From Skermanella pratensis (GTDB lineage Bacteria > Pseudomonadota > Alphaproteobacteria > Azospirillales > Azospirillaceae): a stretch of 64,000 bases of DNA. Both the position numbers and the translations under genes were made by a program. Location of the stretch: NCBI RefSeq assembly GCF_008843145.1, contig NZ_CP030265.1:4457001-4521000 (forward strand), in the 5' to 3' direction. Positions 43,473 to 52,676 of this stretch are shown piece after piece (within the stretch, counting starts at the first letter, position 1; every line of letters begins with the position of its first letter). The notes below the pieces were generated by a model. The model was given only the letters and a program-made list of their open reading frames with translations. It was not told the DNA's origin and ran no database searches.

Positions 43473-44324
43473 ATGGAAGCCCAAAGCATCCCCCAGTCGC
43501 TGTCCGCACGGATCCGCTCCTGCTACGGCGACCTGTCGCCGACCGACCGCCGGCTGGCCGACCTGATGCTCGAATATCCCGGCGACATCGCCAGCTATTC
43601 CGCATCCGAGCTGGCGCGCCTGACCAAAGTCTCCAACGCGGCGGTCAGCCGCTTTGTCCAGCGCCTCGGCTTCCGAAACTACGAGGAGTTGCGCGTGCTG
43701 GCGCGGGAGGCGAAGTCCTGGGGTTCGCCGCTCTACCTTCTGAATCAGGCTCAGCCGGAATCCGGGCCCGATTTCGTCCAGGCGCATCTGAAGACCTGCG
43801 CGGACAATATCGGCGGCACCTTCCAGCACATCGACTCCGCCGTGATCGACGACCTCGCCGGCGCCGTCGCATCGGCCCGGCAGGTCTGGCTGGTCGGATT
43901 CCGCAACAGCTACTTCCTGGCGGGATACCTTCGCTGGCAGTTCATCCAGGTGCGCGACGGCGTCCGTCTGCTGCCGGCGGCCGGCGAGACGCTGGGCGAG
44001 TACCTGGCCGGATTCGCGCCCGACGACATCGCGATCGTCTTCGGCCTGCGCCGCCGCGTGCCGGAAATCGGGCGGATCGTCATGGCCGCCCGGCGCGCCG
44101 GTACCCGCATCGCATACGTCGCCGATCATGGGATGACTGCGGATCCGGGAGCCACCTGGCTCCTGCGCTGCGACACCCGCTCGCACGGGCCGCTGGACAA
44201 CCATGTCTCGGTGCTGGCGCTTTGCCACATCCTGGCGAACCAGGTGATCGCCAGGACCGGCGCCGAAGGCCGAAAGCGTTTGTCCTCGATCGAGGAAATG
44301 CACGAGAACCTGGACGAGTTCTGA
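43473..44324 (+). CDS. MurR/RpiR-family transcriptional regulator
   Basis: A 283-residue regulator. The N-terminal helix-turn-helix domain (about 1-80) has LSPTDRRLADLMLEYPGDIA and then ASELARLTKVSNAAVSRFVQ, followed by GFRNYEELR. The C-terminal SIS domain (about 110-260) starts IDDLAGAVASARQVWLVGF and should bind a phosphosugar or similar effector. The SIS Ser/Thr loop is less typical, so the ligand may not be a sugar phosphate. Gene order suggests control of the racemase (divergent) and of the hydratase and CoA-transferase genes downstream. Confidence 0.9.
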   Translation: MEAQSIPQSLSARIRSCYGDLSPTDRRLADLMLEYPGDIASYSASELARLTKVSNAAVSRFVQRLGFRNYEELRVLAREAKSWGSPLYLLNQAQPESGPDFVQAHLKTCADNIGGTFQHIDSAVIDDLAGAVASARQVWLVGFRNSYFLAGYLRWQFIQVRDGVRLLPAAGETLGEYLAGFAPDDIAIVFGLRRRVPEIGRIVMAARRAGTRIAYVADHGMTADPGATWLLRCDTRSHGPLDNHVSVLALCHILANQVIARTGAEGRKRLSSIEEMHENLDEF

Positions 44325-44374
44325 TCCGGGCACCGGCCGGCATATACTCCGGAAAGCATCAAGGGGACTTCGAC

Positions 44375-45231
44375 ATGGATTTCAACGATTGGATCGGCCG
44401 GAGCGAAACGGTGTCCGACACCGTGACGGCGACTCCCTACGCCGCCCTGTCCGCCACGCTCGACCGGCCGGCGGACCAACCGCCCGACGGCACTCCCCTG
44501 CCCGCCCTGTGGCATTGGCTCTATTTCCTGCCGCTGCACCGCCGGTCCGAGATCGGCCCCGACGGGCACGCCAGGCGGGGCGGCTTCCTGCCGCCGGTGC
44601 CGCTGCCGCGGCGCATGTGGGCCGGCAGCCAGTTCGAGTTCCACCGGCCGGTCCGCATCGGCGACCGCGTGACCCGGGTCTCCACCATCCACGACGTGAC
44701 GGAGAAATCCGGCCGCTCCGGTCCCCTGGTCTTCGTGAAGGTGCGGCACGAGATCGGCTTGGCCGGCTCCGCCGGTGTTTCCACCGATCCGGCGATCACC
44801 GAATTCCACGACATCGTCTACCGCGAGGCGCCGAAGCCCGGCGACTCCACCCCTCCCCCCGGGAAGCGCCGTCCGATGCCGCCTGGGAGCGGGCGTGGCG
44901 GCCCGACGACGTCCTGCTGTTCCGCTACTCCGCGCTGACCTTCAACGGCCATCGCATCCACTACGACCGCCGCTACGTCACCGAGACCGAAGGCTATCCC
45001 GGCCTGGTCGTCCACGGGCCGCTGATCGCCACCCTGCTGCTCGACCAGTTGCGTCACCGGCTCCCGGACGCGGAGGTCGCCCGGTACGAGTTCCGCGCGG
45101 TCCGCCCTATCTTCGACATCAACCCCTTCTTCGTGTGCGGCAGGCCCGAACCGGACGGCAGGACATTCCGTCTCTGGGCGAAGGACCACGAAGGCTGGCT
45201 CACCATGGAAGCGACGGCGGTGATCCGATGA
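44375..45231 (+). pseudogene. MaoC/FAS1-like acyl-CoA hydratase (mesaconyl-C4-CoA hydratase type), frameshifted
   Basis: About 285 residues split by one frameshift. The first frame (ATG 44375, stop 44938) has WLYFLPLHRRSEIGPDGHAR, GGFLPPVPLPRRMWAGSQF and VTRVSTIHDVTEKSGRSG, typical of the FAS1-like dehydratase domain. The second half continues in another frame: RYSALTFNGHRIHYDR and LVVHGPLIATLLLDQL, the MaoC hotdog domain. One missing C in the C-run at about 44856 explains the break. Relatives hydrate mesaconyl-C4-CoA or methylfumaryl-CoA. The stop overlaps the CoA-transferase start (ATGA), so the two act together, probably in degradation of a branched dicarboxylic acid. Confidence 0.82.
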
Positions 45232-46448
45232 GCGCCTCCAACCCCGGCCCTGGCCCCGCCCCCGCCCTCCGCCCGCTTGCCGGGATCACCGTCGTCACCC
45301 TGGAACACGCCATCGCCGCCCCCTTCGCGACCCGCCAGCTCGCCGACCTCGGCGCCCGCGTGATCAAGGTGGAGCGGCCGGGCATCGGGGATTTCGCCCG
45401 CGGCTACGACGAGCGGGTCAAGGGGCTTGCCTCGCACTTCGTCTGGACCAACCGCTCCAAGGAAAGCCTGACCCTCGACCTCAAGGACGCGGAGGCGCAG
45501 GAGATCCTGAAACGCCTGATCCGGGAGCAGGCCGACGTGGTGGTCCAGAACCTGGCTCCCGGAGCGGCGTCCCGGCTCGGCATCTCCTACGATGCGCTGA
45601 CCGCGGAGAAGCCGGGCATCATCGTCTGCGACATCTCCGGCTACGGCAACGACGGCCCTTACCGCGACCGCAAGGCCTACGACCTGCTGATCCAGGGCGA
45701 GGCGGGGTTCCTCTCGGTCACCGGCACCCCCGACACGCCGTCCAAGGCGGGAGCCTCGGTGGCGGACATCGCCGCCGGGATGTACGCCTATTCCAGCATC
45801 CTGGCGGCGCTGTTCCACCGGGCGAACACCGGCCAGGGCCGGCATATCGACATCTCCATGCTGGAATCGCTGGTGGAGTGGATGGGCTATCCGCTCTACT
45901 ACGCCCATGACGGCGCGCCCCCGCCGGCGCGGGCCGGCGCCAGCCACGCCACCATCTATCCCTACGGCCCGTTCCCGGCGGGCGACGGCCGGACCGTCCT
46001 GCTGGGCCTGCAGAACGAGCGGGAATGGACAGCCTTCTGCAAGCTGGTGCTGCGGCGGCCCGAACTGGCGGCCGACGAACGCTTCTCCAGCAACTCCCGG
46101 CGCCATGCGGCGCGGGACGACCTCGGCCGCATCATCGCCGAGGTATTCTCCAGCCTGACCGCCGAACAGGTGATCGCCCTGCTGGAAGAGGCCCGCATCG
46201 CCAACGGCCGTGTCAACGACATGGCCGAAGTCCGGGACCACCCGCAACTGGCTGCCCGCAACCGCTGGCGGGAGGTCGGGTCGGAGCGGGGGCCCATCCC
46301 GGCGCTCCTGCCGCCGGGATTTCCTGGCGACGGCGACGCCCGCATGGACCCCGTCCCGGCACTCGGCCAGCACACCGACGCCATCCTGGCCGCGCTCGGC
46401 TACACCGCCGACCGGATCGACCGGCTGCGCACCGCCAAGGTGATCTGA
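45228..46448 (+). CDS. CaiB/BaiF family (class III) CoA-transferase
   Basis: A 406-residue class III CoA-transferase. It shows PLAGITVVTLEHAIAAPFAT, ADLGARVIKVERPG, WTNRSKESLTLDL, the catalytic Asp in KAYDLLIQGEAGF and TGQGRHIDISMLES. Such enzymes move CoA between dicarboxylates such as succinate and citramalate, itaconate or mesaconate through an aspartyl-CoA intermediate. ATG 45228 overlaps the stop of the hydratase gene. Together they suggest that an acid is activated as its CoA ester and then hydrated. No CoA lyase is seen here. Confidence 0.9.
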   Translation: MSASNPGPGPAPALRPLAGITVVTLEHAIAAPFATRQLADLGARVIKVERPGIGDFARGYDERVKGLASHFVWTNRSKESLTLDLKDAEAQEILKRLIREQADVVVQNLAPGAASRLGISYDALTAEKPGIIVCDISGYGNDGPYRDRKAYDLLIQGEAGFLSVTGTPDTPSKAGASVADIAAGMYAYSSILAALFHRANTGQGRHIDISMLESLVEWMGYPLYYAHDGAPPPARAGASHATIYPYGPFPAGDGRTVLLGLQNEREWTAFCKLVLRRPELAADERFSSNSRRHAARDDLGRIIAEVFSSLTAEQVIALLEEARIANGRVNDMAEVRDHPQLAARNRWREVGSERGPIPALLPPGFPGDGDARMDPVPALGQHTDAILAALGYTADRIDRLRTAKVI

Positions 46449-46487
46449 AAGGGGGCTGATCTGAAAAGGGGGCTGATCTGAGAGGGG
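46441..46487. repeat. Three tandem 16-17 base repeats at the end of the CoA-transferase gene
   Basis: TGATCTGAAAGGGGGC, a 17-base copy with one extra A, and a shortened TGATCTGAGAGGGG follow each other. The first copy contains the stop codon of the CoA-transferase gene, so each unit carries a copy of its last codons and stop. This looks like recent slippage duplication. Confidence 0.85.
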
Positions 46488-46603
46488 TAATCCGGCGGTC
46501 CCTTCACGGGCATGTGACCGGCCGGCACCCGACCGTGACTGGTGCCGGCCGGCACAACGGGCCAGATCAATGCCGTGTGACCCACCCAGGCGGAGGAAAC
46601 GCC

Positions 46604-47272
46604 ATGAAGATCGATTTCACCATGCCGCCCGTCGGGCGCCGGCTGGCGCTGGCACTTGGCCTCCTGCTGGGAGCGACAGCCGGATGCGCCGCCCAGGGCA
46701 TGCCCCCGGCCGCGACGGAAAGCGTCATCCTGGCCGGCGGCTGTTTCTGGTGCGTCGAGTCCGACTTCGACAAGGTGCCAGGCGTCGTCGAGACGGTCTC
46801 CGGATATGCCGGCGGCCACACGCCGAACCCGACCTACAAGATGGTCTCCGCCGGCGGCACCGGGCATCTGGAGGTGGTCCGCATCACCTACGATCCGGCC
46901 AAGGTCAGCTTCGGCCAGCTCGTGTCCTATTTCTGGCGGACCATCAATCCGACCGATGCCGGCGGCCAGTTCTGCGACCGGGGAGACAGCTACCGGACCG
47001 CGATCTTCGCCACCTCGCCGGAACAGCGAAAGCTGGCCGAGGACAGCAAGGCGGGGATCGAGAGGCTGCTCGGAAAGCCGGTCGTGACGCCGGTGATCCC
47101 GCTCGACCCGGATTCCTTCACCCCGGCCGAGGATTATCACCAGGACTTCCACAACACCAACAACCTCAAATACAGCTTCTATCGCTACCGCTGCGGCCGG
47201 GACGCCCGCTTGGCGGATCTGTGGGGCGATGCCGCCGGCAAATGGCCGCCGGCCCCCGTTCCGCAGAGCTGA
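46604..47272 (+). CDS. msrA: Peptide methionine sulfoxide reductase MsrA, probable lipoprotein
   Basis: A 222-residue MsrA. The active-site motif GCFWC is near residues 46-50, followed by GYAGGHTPNPTYKMV and the C-terminal EDYHQDFHN. It reduces methionine-S-sulfoxide in proteins. The N-terminus has charged residues, a hydrophobic run LALALGLLLGATAGC and Cys28 in a lipobox-like AxAGC context, so the enzyme is probably an inner- or outer-membrane lipoprotein in the periplasm; most MsrA are cytoplasmic. GGAGGAAAC precedes ATG 46604. It starts a run of stress-related genes. Confidence 0.92.
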   Translation: MKIDFTMPPVGRRLALALGLLLGATAGCAAQGMPPAATESVILAGGCFWCVESDFDKVPGVVETVSGYAGGHTPNPTYKMVSAGGTGHLEVVRITYDPAKVSFGQLVSYFWRTINPTDAGGQFCDRGDSYRTAIFATSPEQRKLAEDSKAGIERLLGKPVVTPVIPLDPDSFTPAEDYHQDFHNTNNLKYSFYRYRCGRDARLADLWGDAAGKWPPAPVPQS

Positions 47273-47513
47273 CCGGCCGGGGCCGGACGGAAACCGCAGA
47301 ACAGCCCTGAAGCAGGCGGCCATTGCGCTGCGGCCCCGTCGGTGTTACACACCGACCATGCTGCATCGCAATACGCCGCCCTGATCCCCGGATCTTCAGC
47401 CGTTTTGCCCGGCGCCTGGCTTGGACAGGCAGCCGCAGCTTTCATCATGCCTTCCGCTCATGGGCCGCTCCGACACTTTCGGAAATAAGGTCCCCGGTTC
47501 CATTCAGGTTTCA

Positions 47514-49001
47514 ATGACTCTCGATATTGCCAAACTCCGTTCGGAGTGGTTCGGCAACGTGCGGGGCGACGTGCTCGCCGGCATCGTCGTCGCACTTGCC
47601 CTTATTCCCGAAGCGATCGCCTTCTCGATCATAGCGGGCGTCGATCCGAAGGTCGGGCTTTACGCCTCTTTCGTCATCGCGGTCACCATATCCATCGTCG
47701 GCGGACGGCCGGGCATGATCTCCGCCGCCACCGGCGCCATGGCCCTCCTGATGATCGACTTGGTCAAGGACCATGGGCTCGATTACCTGTTCGCCGCCAC
47801 CCTGCTGACCGGTGCCCTTCAGATCGTCATCGGGCTGCTGAAGCTGGGCCGCTACATGCGGTTCGTCTCGCGCTCGGTCATGACCGGCTTCGTGAACGCG
47901 CTGGCGATCCTGATCTTCATGGCGCAGCTGCCGGAATTCGCCGGCGCCAACTGGCAGATGTACGCCATCGTCGCGGCCGGGCTGGGCATCATCTACCTGC
48001 TGCCCCTGGTCACCACCGCGGTGCCGTCGCCCCTGGTCGCGATCGTGGCCCTGACCGCCGTCGCCATCCTGACCGGCGCCGATGTCCGGACCGTCGGCGA
48101 CATGGGGGAGCTGCCCGGCACGTTCCCGGCCTTCCTGATCCCCGACGTCCCGCTGAATTTTGAAACCTTGGCTATCATCCTGCCCGTCGCCGTCACGCTC
48201 ACCGTAGTGGGACTGCTGGAATCCCTGCTGACGGCTTCGATCGTCGATGACCTGACCGATACCCAGAGCGACAAGGATACCGAGACACGCGGCCAGGGCA
48301 TCGCCAACATCGCTTCCGGCCTGTTCGGCGGCATGGCGGGGTGCGCCATGATCGGCCAGTCCGTCATCAACGTGAAATCCGGAGGGCGCGGCAGGCTGTC
48401 GTGCTTCATCGCCGGCACGGTCCTGCTGTTCCTGATCCTGGTGCTTCAGTCCTGGGTCGTCCAGATCCCCATGGCGGCGCTGGTGGCCGTCATGATCATG
48501 GTGTCGATTGGCACCTTCAATTGGGGCTCGCTCCGCCAGCTGCGCACCATGCCGGTGAGTTCGTCGATCGTGATGATCGCCACGACCCTCACCACCGTCT
48601 TCACCCATGACCTGTCCAAGGGCGTCCTGGTCGGGGTCCTGCTGAGCGCCCTGTTCTTCGCCCGCAAGGTCGCCCACTTCGTCGCGGTCGAAAGCACCCT
48701 GGCGGAGGATGGCCGGTCCCGGACCTACAAGGTCTACGGCCAGCTCTTCTTCGCCTCGGCCGACGATTTCATCGCCCGGTTCGATTTCCAGGAAAGCCTC
48801 GAACGCGTCGAAATCGACCTGACCAGCGCCCACCTGTGGGACTACACCGCGGTCGGCGCCATCGACAAGGTCGTGCTGCGGTTCCGCCGGGAGGGCGCCG
48901 ACGTCGAGCTGATCGGGCTCAACCAGCCCAGCAGCACGCTGCTCGACCGCCTCGGCGTCCACGACAAGCCGGAAGCCGGGCAGCAACTCGGCGGCCACTG
49001 A
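47514..49001 (+). CDS. SulP-family inorganic anion transporter with STAS domain
   Basis: A 495-residue SLC26/SulP transporter. The core begins [20 protein letters not shown], with about twelve to fourteen helices up to residue 400, including [23 protein letters not shown]. The cytoplasmic STAS domain (about 405-485) has [12 protein letters not shown] and [18 protein letters not shown]. Substrates in the family are sulfate, bicarbonate or other anions. ATG 47514 starts just before the first helix. The universal stress protein gene follows after 23 bases; this transporter-Usp pairing is common and suggests co-regulation. Confidence 0.9.
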   Translation: MTLDIAKLRSEWFGNVRGDVLAGIVVALALIPEAIAFSIIAGVDPKVGLYASFVIAVTISIVGGRPGMISAATGAMALLMIDLVKDHGLDYLFAATLLTGALQIVIGLLKLGRYMRFVSRSVMTGFVNALAILIFMAQLPEFAGANWQMYAIVAAGLGIIYLLPLVTTAVPSPLVAIVALTAVAILTGADVRTVGDMGELPGTFPAFLIPDVPLNFETLAIILPVAVTLTVVGLLESLLTASIVDDLTDTQSDKDTETRGQGIANIASGLFGGMAGCAMIGQSVINVKSGGRGRLSCFIAGTVLLFLILVLQSWVVQIPMAALVAVMIMVSIGTFNWGSLRQLRTMPVSSSIVMIATTLTTVFTHDLSKGVLVGVLLSALFFARKVAHFVAVESTLAEDGRSRTYKVYGQLFFASADDFIARFDFQESLERVEIDLTSAHLWDYTAVGAIDKVVLRFRREGADVELIGLNQPSSTLLDRLGVHDKPEAGQQLGGH

Positions 49002-49024
49002 GAAGAAACCGGAGGAAACCAGCC

Positions 49025-49888
49025 ATGAAGAGCATCCTGCTATGCCTGGACGGGTCGGTCTATGCCCGCAGCGTCTGCGAGCACGCCGCCTGGTTCGCCA
49101 ACCGCCTGGACGCTTCCGTCGATCTCCTGCACGTGGTCGATATCCGGGAACGCGCGCCGGCCAAGCGCCAGGACCTCAGCGGCAACATCGGCATAGAGAC
49201 CCTGGACCACCTGATGAGCGAGATGGTCGACCAGGACCATGCCCGTTCCCGGACCGCCCAGCAGGTCGGCCGCCATCTCCTCGACGAAGGCCGCACGATC
49301 CTGAAAGAGGCCGGCGTCGCGAAAACGACGGCAAGCCTGCGTAACGGCGCCGTGGTCGACGTGGTCCAGGACCTGTCGGCCAAGGCCGACCTGATCGTCA
49401 TGGGCAAGCGCGGCGAGGGTGTCGATTTCGCATCAGGCCACCTGGGATCGAACCTGGAGCGGGTCGTCCGCGCGGTCGATCGCCCCTGCCTGGTGGCCGC
49501 CCGCGCCTTCAAGCCCATCGAACGCGTCCTGATCGCCTATGATGGCGGCAAAAGCGCCCGGCGCGCCGTCAGCTTCCTGGCGAACTCTCCTGGTTTCAAG
49601 GATCTGGACATCCACTTGGTCCTCGCCTCCGACCGGCCCGCCGACGCCGATGTGGTCAAGGCGCTCGCCTGGGCAGAGGGGGAATTGTCCTCCGCCGGGC
49701 TCAAGGCCACGTGCCGGATCGTCCAGGGCGAGCCGGAAGCGGTCATCACCGGCATAGTGGCGTCCGACGGTATCGACCTTCTGGTCATGGGCGCCTACGG
49801 CCACTCCCGCATCCGCAACCTGATCATCGGCAGCACGACCACCGAGATGATCCGCGACTGCCGGATTCCCGTGCTCCTGTTCCGGTGA
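49025..49888 (+). CDS. Tandem-domain universal stress protein (UspA family)
   Basis: A 287-residue protein with two UspA folds. Domain 1 (about 1-155) starts SILLCLDGSVYARSVCEHA and has LIVMGKRGEGVDFASGHLGS; domain 2 (about 165-287) starts ERVLIAYDGGKSARRAVSF and ends with LLVMGAYGHSRIRNLIIGST. The G-2x-G-9x-G-S/T ATP-binding motif is best kept in domain 2. Tandem Usps assist survival in stationary phase or under oxidative stress. GGAGG lies upstream of ATG 49025. It shares an operon with the SulP transporter. Confidence 0.9.
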   Translation: MKSILLCLDGSVYARSVCEHAAWFANRLDASVDLLHVVDIRERAPAKRQDLSGNIGIETLDHLMSEMVDQDHARSRTAQQVGRHLLDEGRTILKEAGVAKTTASLRNGAVVDVVQDLSAKADLIVMGKRGEGVDFASGHLGSNLERVVRAVDRPCLVAARAFKPIERVLIAYDGGKSARRAVSFLANSPGFKDLDIHLVLASDRPADADVVKALAWAEGELSSAGLKATCRIVQGEPEAVITGIVASDGIDLLVMGAYGHSRIRNLIIGSTTTEMIRDCRIPVLLFR

Positions 49889-50143
49889 GCCCGTTGGGGA
49901 GGTGAAGAATGGCGGACCTGAGCGAAAGTGATGTCCAGGCGGTACGTCGACCGCCCGTTCATTTTCCGCTTATGACCTGATCTTACTGCCGATGGCCGAA
50001 AGCATCATGCGCCGCCCGGCTCTTGCGGCCTGCCCATCATCGGGCCTCCCTTTCCCGTCCCGATCCGATGGACGGATTTTGGAACATCCGGCGCGCCCGG
50101 AGGTTGGCCTTTTGACACCTTCGGACCACGAAACGAGGTAGAG

Positions 50144-50724
50144 ATGATCAGCAGCTTCCGCAAATCCGCCTTTCTCGCCGCCGCGCTGGCTGCAACGGCA
50201 CTGGCCTTCCGGCTGCGGCCCAGCAACAGGCAACGCCTCCGAATCCGACCACCCCTGCCCTCGGCACCGCGACGCTCAAGACCGCCCAGGACAAGGAGAT
50301 CGGCACCGTCGCGTTCGTGGAAACCCCCAACGGAGTGCTGATCCAGGCGCGGATCAATGCCGGCAGCGGCCTCGCCCCGGGCATGCACGGTTTCCACATC
50401 CACCAGAACGGGACCTGCGAACCGCCGGATTTCCAGTCCGCCGGGGGCCATTTCAACCCGACGAACCACGGGCACGGCTTCCTGTCTCCGCGCGGCATTC
50501 ATGCCGGCGACCTGCCCAACATCTGGGTCGCGTCAGACGGCGCCGCCCAGGCCGACATCGTGACCGACGCGGTGACACTGCGCGACGGCTCGAACAGCCT
50601 GGTCAAGCCTGGCGGCACATCGGTCCTCGTCCATTCGACGGCGGACGACTACACGACAGATCCGGCGGGCAGTTCGGGCGACCGGGTCGCCTGCGGCGTC
50701 ATCACCCAGACGGCCTCCCAATAG
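50144..50724 (+). pseudogene. sodC: Periplasmic Cu/Zn superoxide dismutase, frameshifted in the signal peptide
   Basis: ATG 50144 begins a signal peptide (SFRKSAFLAAALAATALAF), but the frame then leaves the expected path. The mature protein is in another frame: PAAAQQQATPP, KEIGTVAFVETPNGVLIQA, GMHGFHIHQNGTC (metal-binding His), GGHFNPTNHGHG and GDRVACGVI with the second Cys of the disulfide. One extra C at about 50211 (TTCC to TTCCC) would give LAFPAAAQ, a normal cleavage site. The enzyme dismutates superoxide in the periplasm. The stop is at 50724. Either an assembly indel or a true null allele. Confidence 0.85.
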
Positions 50725-50760
50725 GCGCCGCCCCCGGGCGGGCCGCCCCGCCCGGGGATC

Positions 50761-51254
50761 TCACCGGCCGTTCACACCCGTTCCGACCAGGTGCAGCGGC
50801 ATGAGGAAGACTGCCAGCAGGAACAGCACCAGGGCCAGGATCAGCAGGACGAACGCCTTGCTCCGGTCCCGCTCGGCATCCACGTTGCTGGCGAGAGCCT
50901 CATCATAGGCGCGGTGGAAATAGTCGATCTCGGACTTCGCTTCCCTGACGGCCTCGATCCGGTCGAAATCGTCCAGGACGAGGCGCCGGTCAAGCCTGAC
51001 CAGCCGCGCCATGGCCGCGAACATCGAGCCGAGCGACGCCAGGCAAAGGCCGATCATCACCATGGTCACCGGCTCGCGCCACCGGGACACGTCCAGATAC
51101 TGCGCGAACGAGACGAAGCCGAAGATCGAGAAGGAAATGATCGAGACCGGCACGCTCAGGAGCGACTGGACATTCGATCGCCGGGACCGTTCGGCCAGGT
51201 ACAGGCTCTTCAGGCTGTCGGTGGAAATCAGCCGGCCTGCACGCCCCTCGTCAT
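50761..51254 (-). pseudogene. Small membrane protein with two helix pairs, start separated by a frameshift
   Basis: The long frame encodes LISTDSLKSLYLAERSRR, two helices (about 35-55 and 65-90), a charged acidic-basic middle (RRLVLDDFDRIEAVREAKS) and a final helix LLILALVLFLLAVFL. It lacks a start codon. A strong site, AGGAGG before ATG 51254, opens in another frame (MTRGVQAG) that ends after eight codons. One extra G or C near 51235 would join them as MTRGVQAGLISTDS. No family is recognised. It follows the DUF3891 gene on the same strand after 51 bases. Confidence 0.65.
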
Positions 51255-51305
51255 GGTGGCTTCCCTCCTGGCGGTTCTTGTCACGATGCTCCTGCACGGA
51301 ATACC

Positions 51306-52103
51306 TCAGCGCGTCCGAAGAACGACGTGGAGCCCGACGGGTTCCGCGTCCTGCAGGGCGGTGCGCAGCCGCGCCTCGTCGGAATGGCTTTCGGCAAGGC
51401 GCCTGCCCTCGCACACCGCCTCGACCCGGTCGGCCGCGAACGGCCAGGGATCGACCGTCAGGTCGGCCGGATCGCCGTTCCGCGTCCGGATGACCAGTGT
51501 CGTCCGGTCCGGTCCGGCCGTCGGCACGTCCGGGATGACGGCTCCGCCGCCCCCGATCCCCCAGCATATCTCCAGGGACATCCTGTCGGTCGCCGCGACC
51601 AGCCGGCGGTTCCGCTCCACCGTCTCGGGCGCGATGTCGTCGGCAGCGCGGTTCGGGTCGGCGCCCAGCGCTTCCAAAGCAGTGCGCTGGAAGGCATGCT
51701 GCCGCTCCAGGAAGTCCCGGACCAGCCTCGCATCCTCCGGCGAGGCCTTGTCGAAGTCGATGTAGGAGGAATAGATCGTGTCCGCGTGCAGCGAGACCAG
51801 CAGGGCCGGGTAGCGCCCGAAGACCATGGCGCGCTCGACCCCCTCGGTCCACAGGGGCGTATGGATCGCGGGTCCCAGTTCCCGAAAATCATGGGGTCTG
51901 CCGGTCTCGCGGTTCAAGGTCGGTGCGGTCTCCCAGGACAGCCAGCCGATATCGTGCAGTTCGGCGCCTAGGCAGACCTCCTCGTACGGTGACGGCCGCG
52001 CGAAGCTCCCGTTGCCCCAGGCCCTTAAGAGCTGACCGGCCAGCCAGGAATGGCTCGGCTGCCCGATCGCGATCACGCCGTCGCCGTCCTTCCGAAAAAG
52101 CAT
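51306..52103 (-). CDS. DUF3891-family protein
   Basis: A 265-residue soluble protein of the DUF3891 family. Its conserved parts are QPSHSWLAGQLLRAWGN near the start, LGAELHDIGWLSWE with an HD-like pair, RYPALLVSLHADTIYS, DFLERQHAFQRTALEAL and a C-terminal PWPFAADRV. Histidines and Asp (H19, H50, D51 region, H105) resemble the layout of an HD-type metal site, but the catalytic role is unproven. ATG 52103 lies 38 bases after an intrinsic terminator on the same strand, suggesting attenuation. Confidence 0.83.
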   Translation of the reverse strand: MLFRKDGDGVIAIGQPSHSWLAGQLLRAWGNGSFARPSPYEEVCLGAELHDIGWLSWETAPTLNRETGRPHDFRELGPAIHTPLWTEGVERAMVFGRYPALLVSLHADTIYSSYIDFDKASPEDARLVRDFLERQHAFQRTALEALGADPNRAADDIAPETVERNRRLVAATDRMSLEICWGIGGGGAVIPDVPTAGPDRTTLVIRTRNGDPADLTVDPWPFAADRVEAVCEGRRLAESHSDEARLRTALQDAEPVGLHVVLRTR

Positions 52104-52140
52104 GACCCCGTCTCCCGTTCACCGCTCCCATCGACTGAAC

Positions 52141-52171
52141 AAAAAAAAGGGGCCGTGGTTGCCCACGGCCC
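52141..52171 (-). terminator. Intrinsic terminator just upstream of the DUF3891 gene
   Basis: Read on the minus strand: stem GGGCCGTGG (52171-52163), loop GCAA, stem CCACGGCCC (52158-52150), one C and then eight T (52148-52141), a textbook intrinsic terminator. It ends a minus-strand transcript that begins upstream of 52171, yet no minus-strand gene is seen there. It is therefore either the end of a small RNA or a leader attenuator for the DUF3891 gene. Confidence 0.88.
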
Positions 52172-52676
52172 GAGTCTAGGGAGGAAACGCCCAAGAAGTG
52201 CGTTACAGGATCGACCGCATCGCAGACACCATCGATCCCGCACTGCACAATATGATCCTGCCCAACTTCGGAATCAAGAGAAAAAAGAAAAATCCATCAC
52301 AGCAACCGCTTAGCGAGCTAGTTTGAACTAAAACAATTTCCCTAGCAAACGTTTATTGTTGCAGTGCGGCATCGATTCCGGCGGGATTCCAGGGTGCAAC
52401 CGCAGGAAGGCGGCATGCCATGACGGCGTCCGGCGGCATCGCCCGGAGCACATTTGCAAAGTGCACAAAAGGTATGACCACTTCACTGTATCACAAGGTC
52501 GCACTGCGGGAAAATTTCGGATTCTGACGGCGTCCGGCAGGGCACCGCGGTGCCGCTGGCCGTTTTCTTCGGCACCGCGTCGACCCACGGCACCGTTTCA
52601 TGCGTTAACCCAGGGGTGGACGCGCGGAGCGATGGCTCCGGGCGCCCCCTCCCATTCAACGAGGCAGGCAGCAAGC
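52172..52676. other. Intergenic region between the DUF3891 and trehalose genes; possible small RNA
   Basis: About 505 bases, locally AT-rich at 52270-52370. It should hold the promoter of the trehalose operon (plus strand) and the source promoter of the transcript ending at 52141 (minus strand). A nine-codon frame (MVSAMRSIL) at about 52231-52202 on the minus strand could be a leader peptide. No larger gene is supported. Confidence 0.4.

Noticed and set aside
44222-44374. An upstream extension of the MaoC-type gene
   Set aside because: It would lie inside the RpiR gene; ATG 44375 follows AAGGGGACTTCG and matches the family start.
47511-48998. A 495-codon open frame antisense to the SulP transporter gene
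   Set aside because: Composition is extremely rich in Asp, His, Gln and Gly, a typical mirror of a GC-rich membrane protein gene. The SulP frame has clear family motifs.
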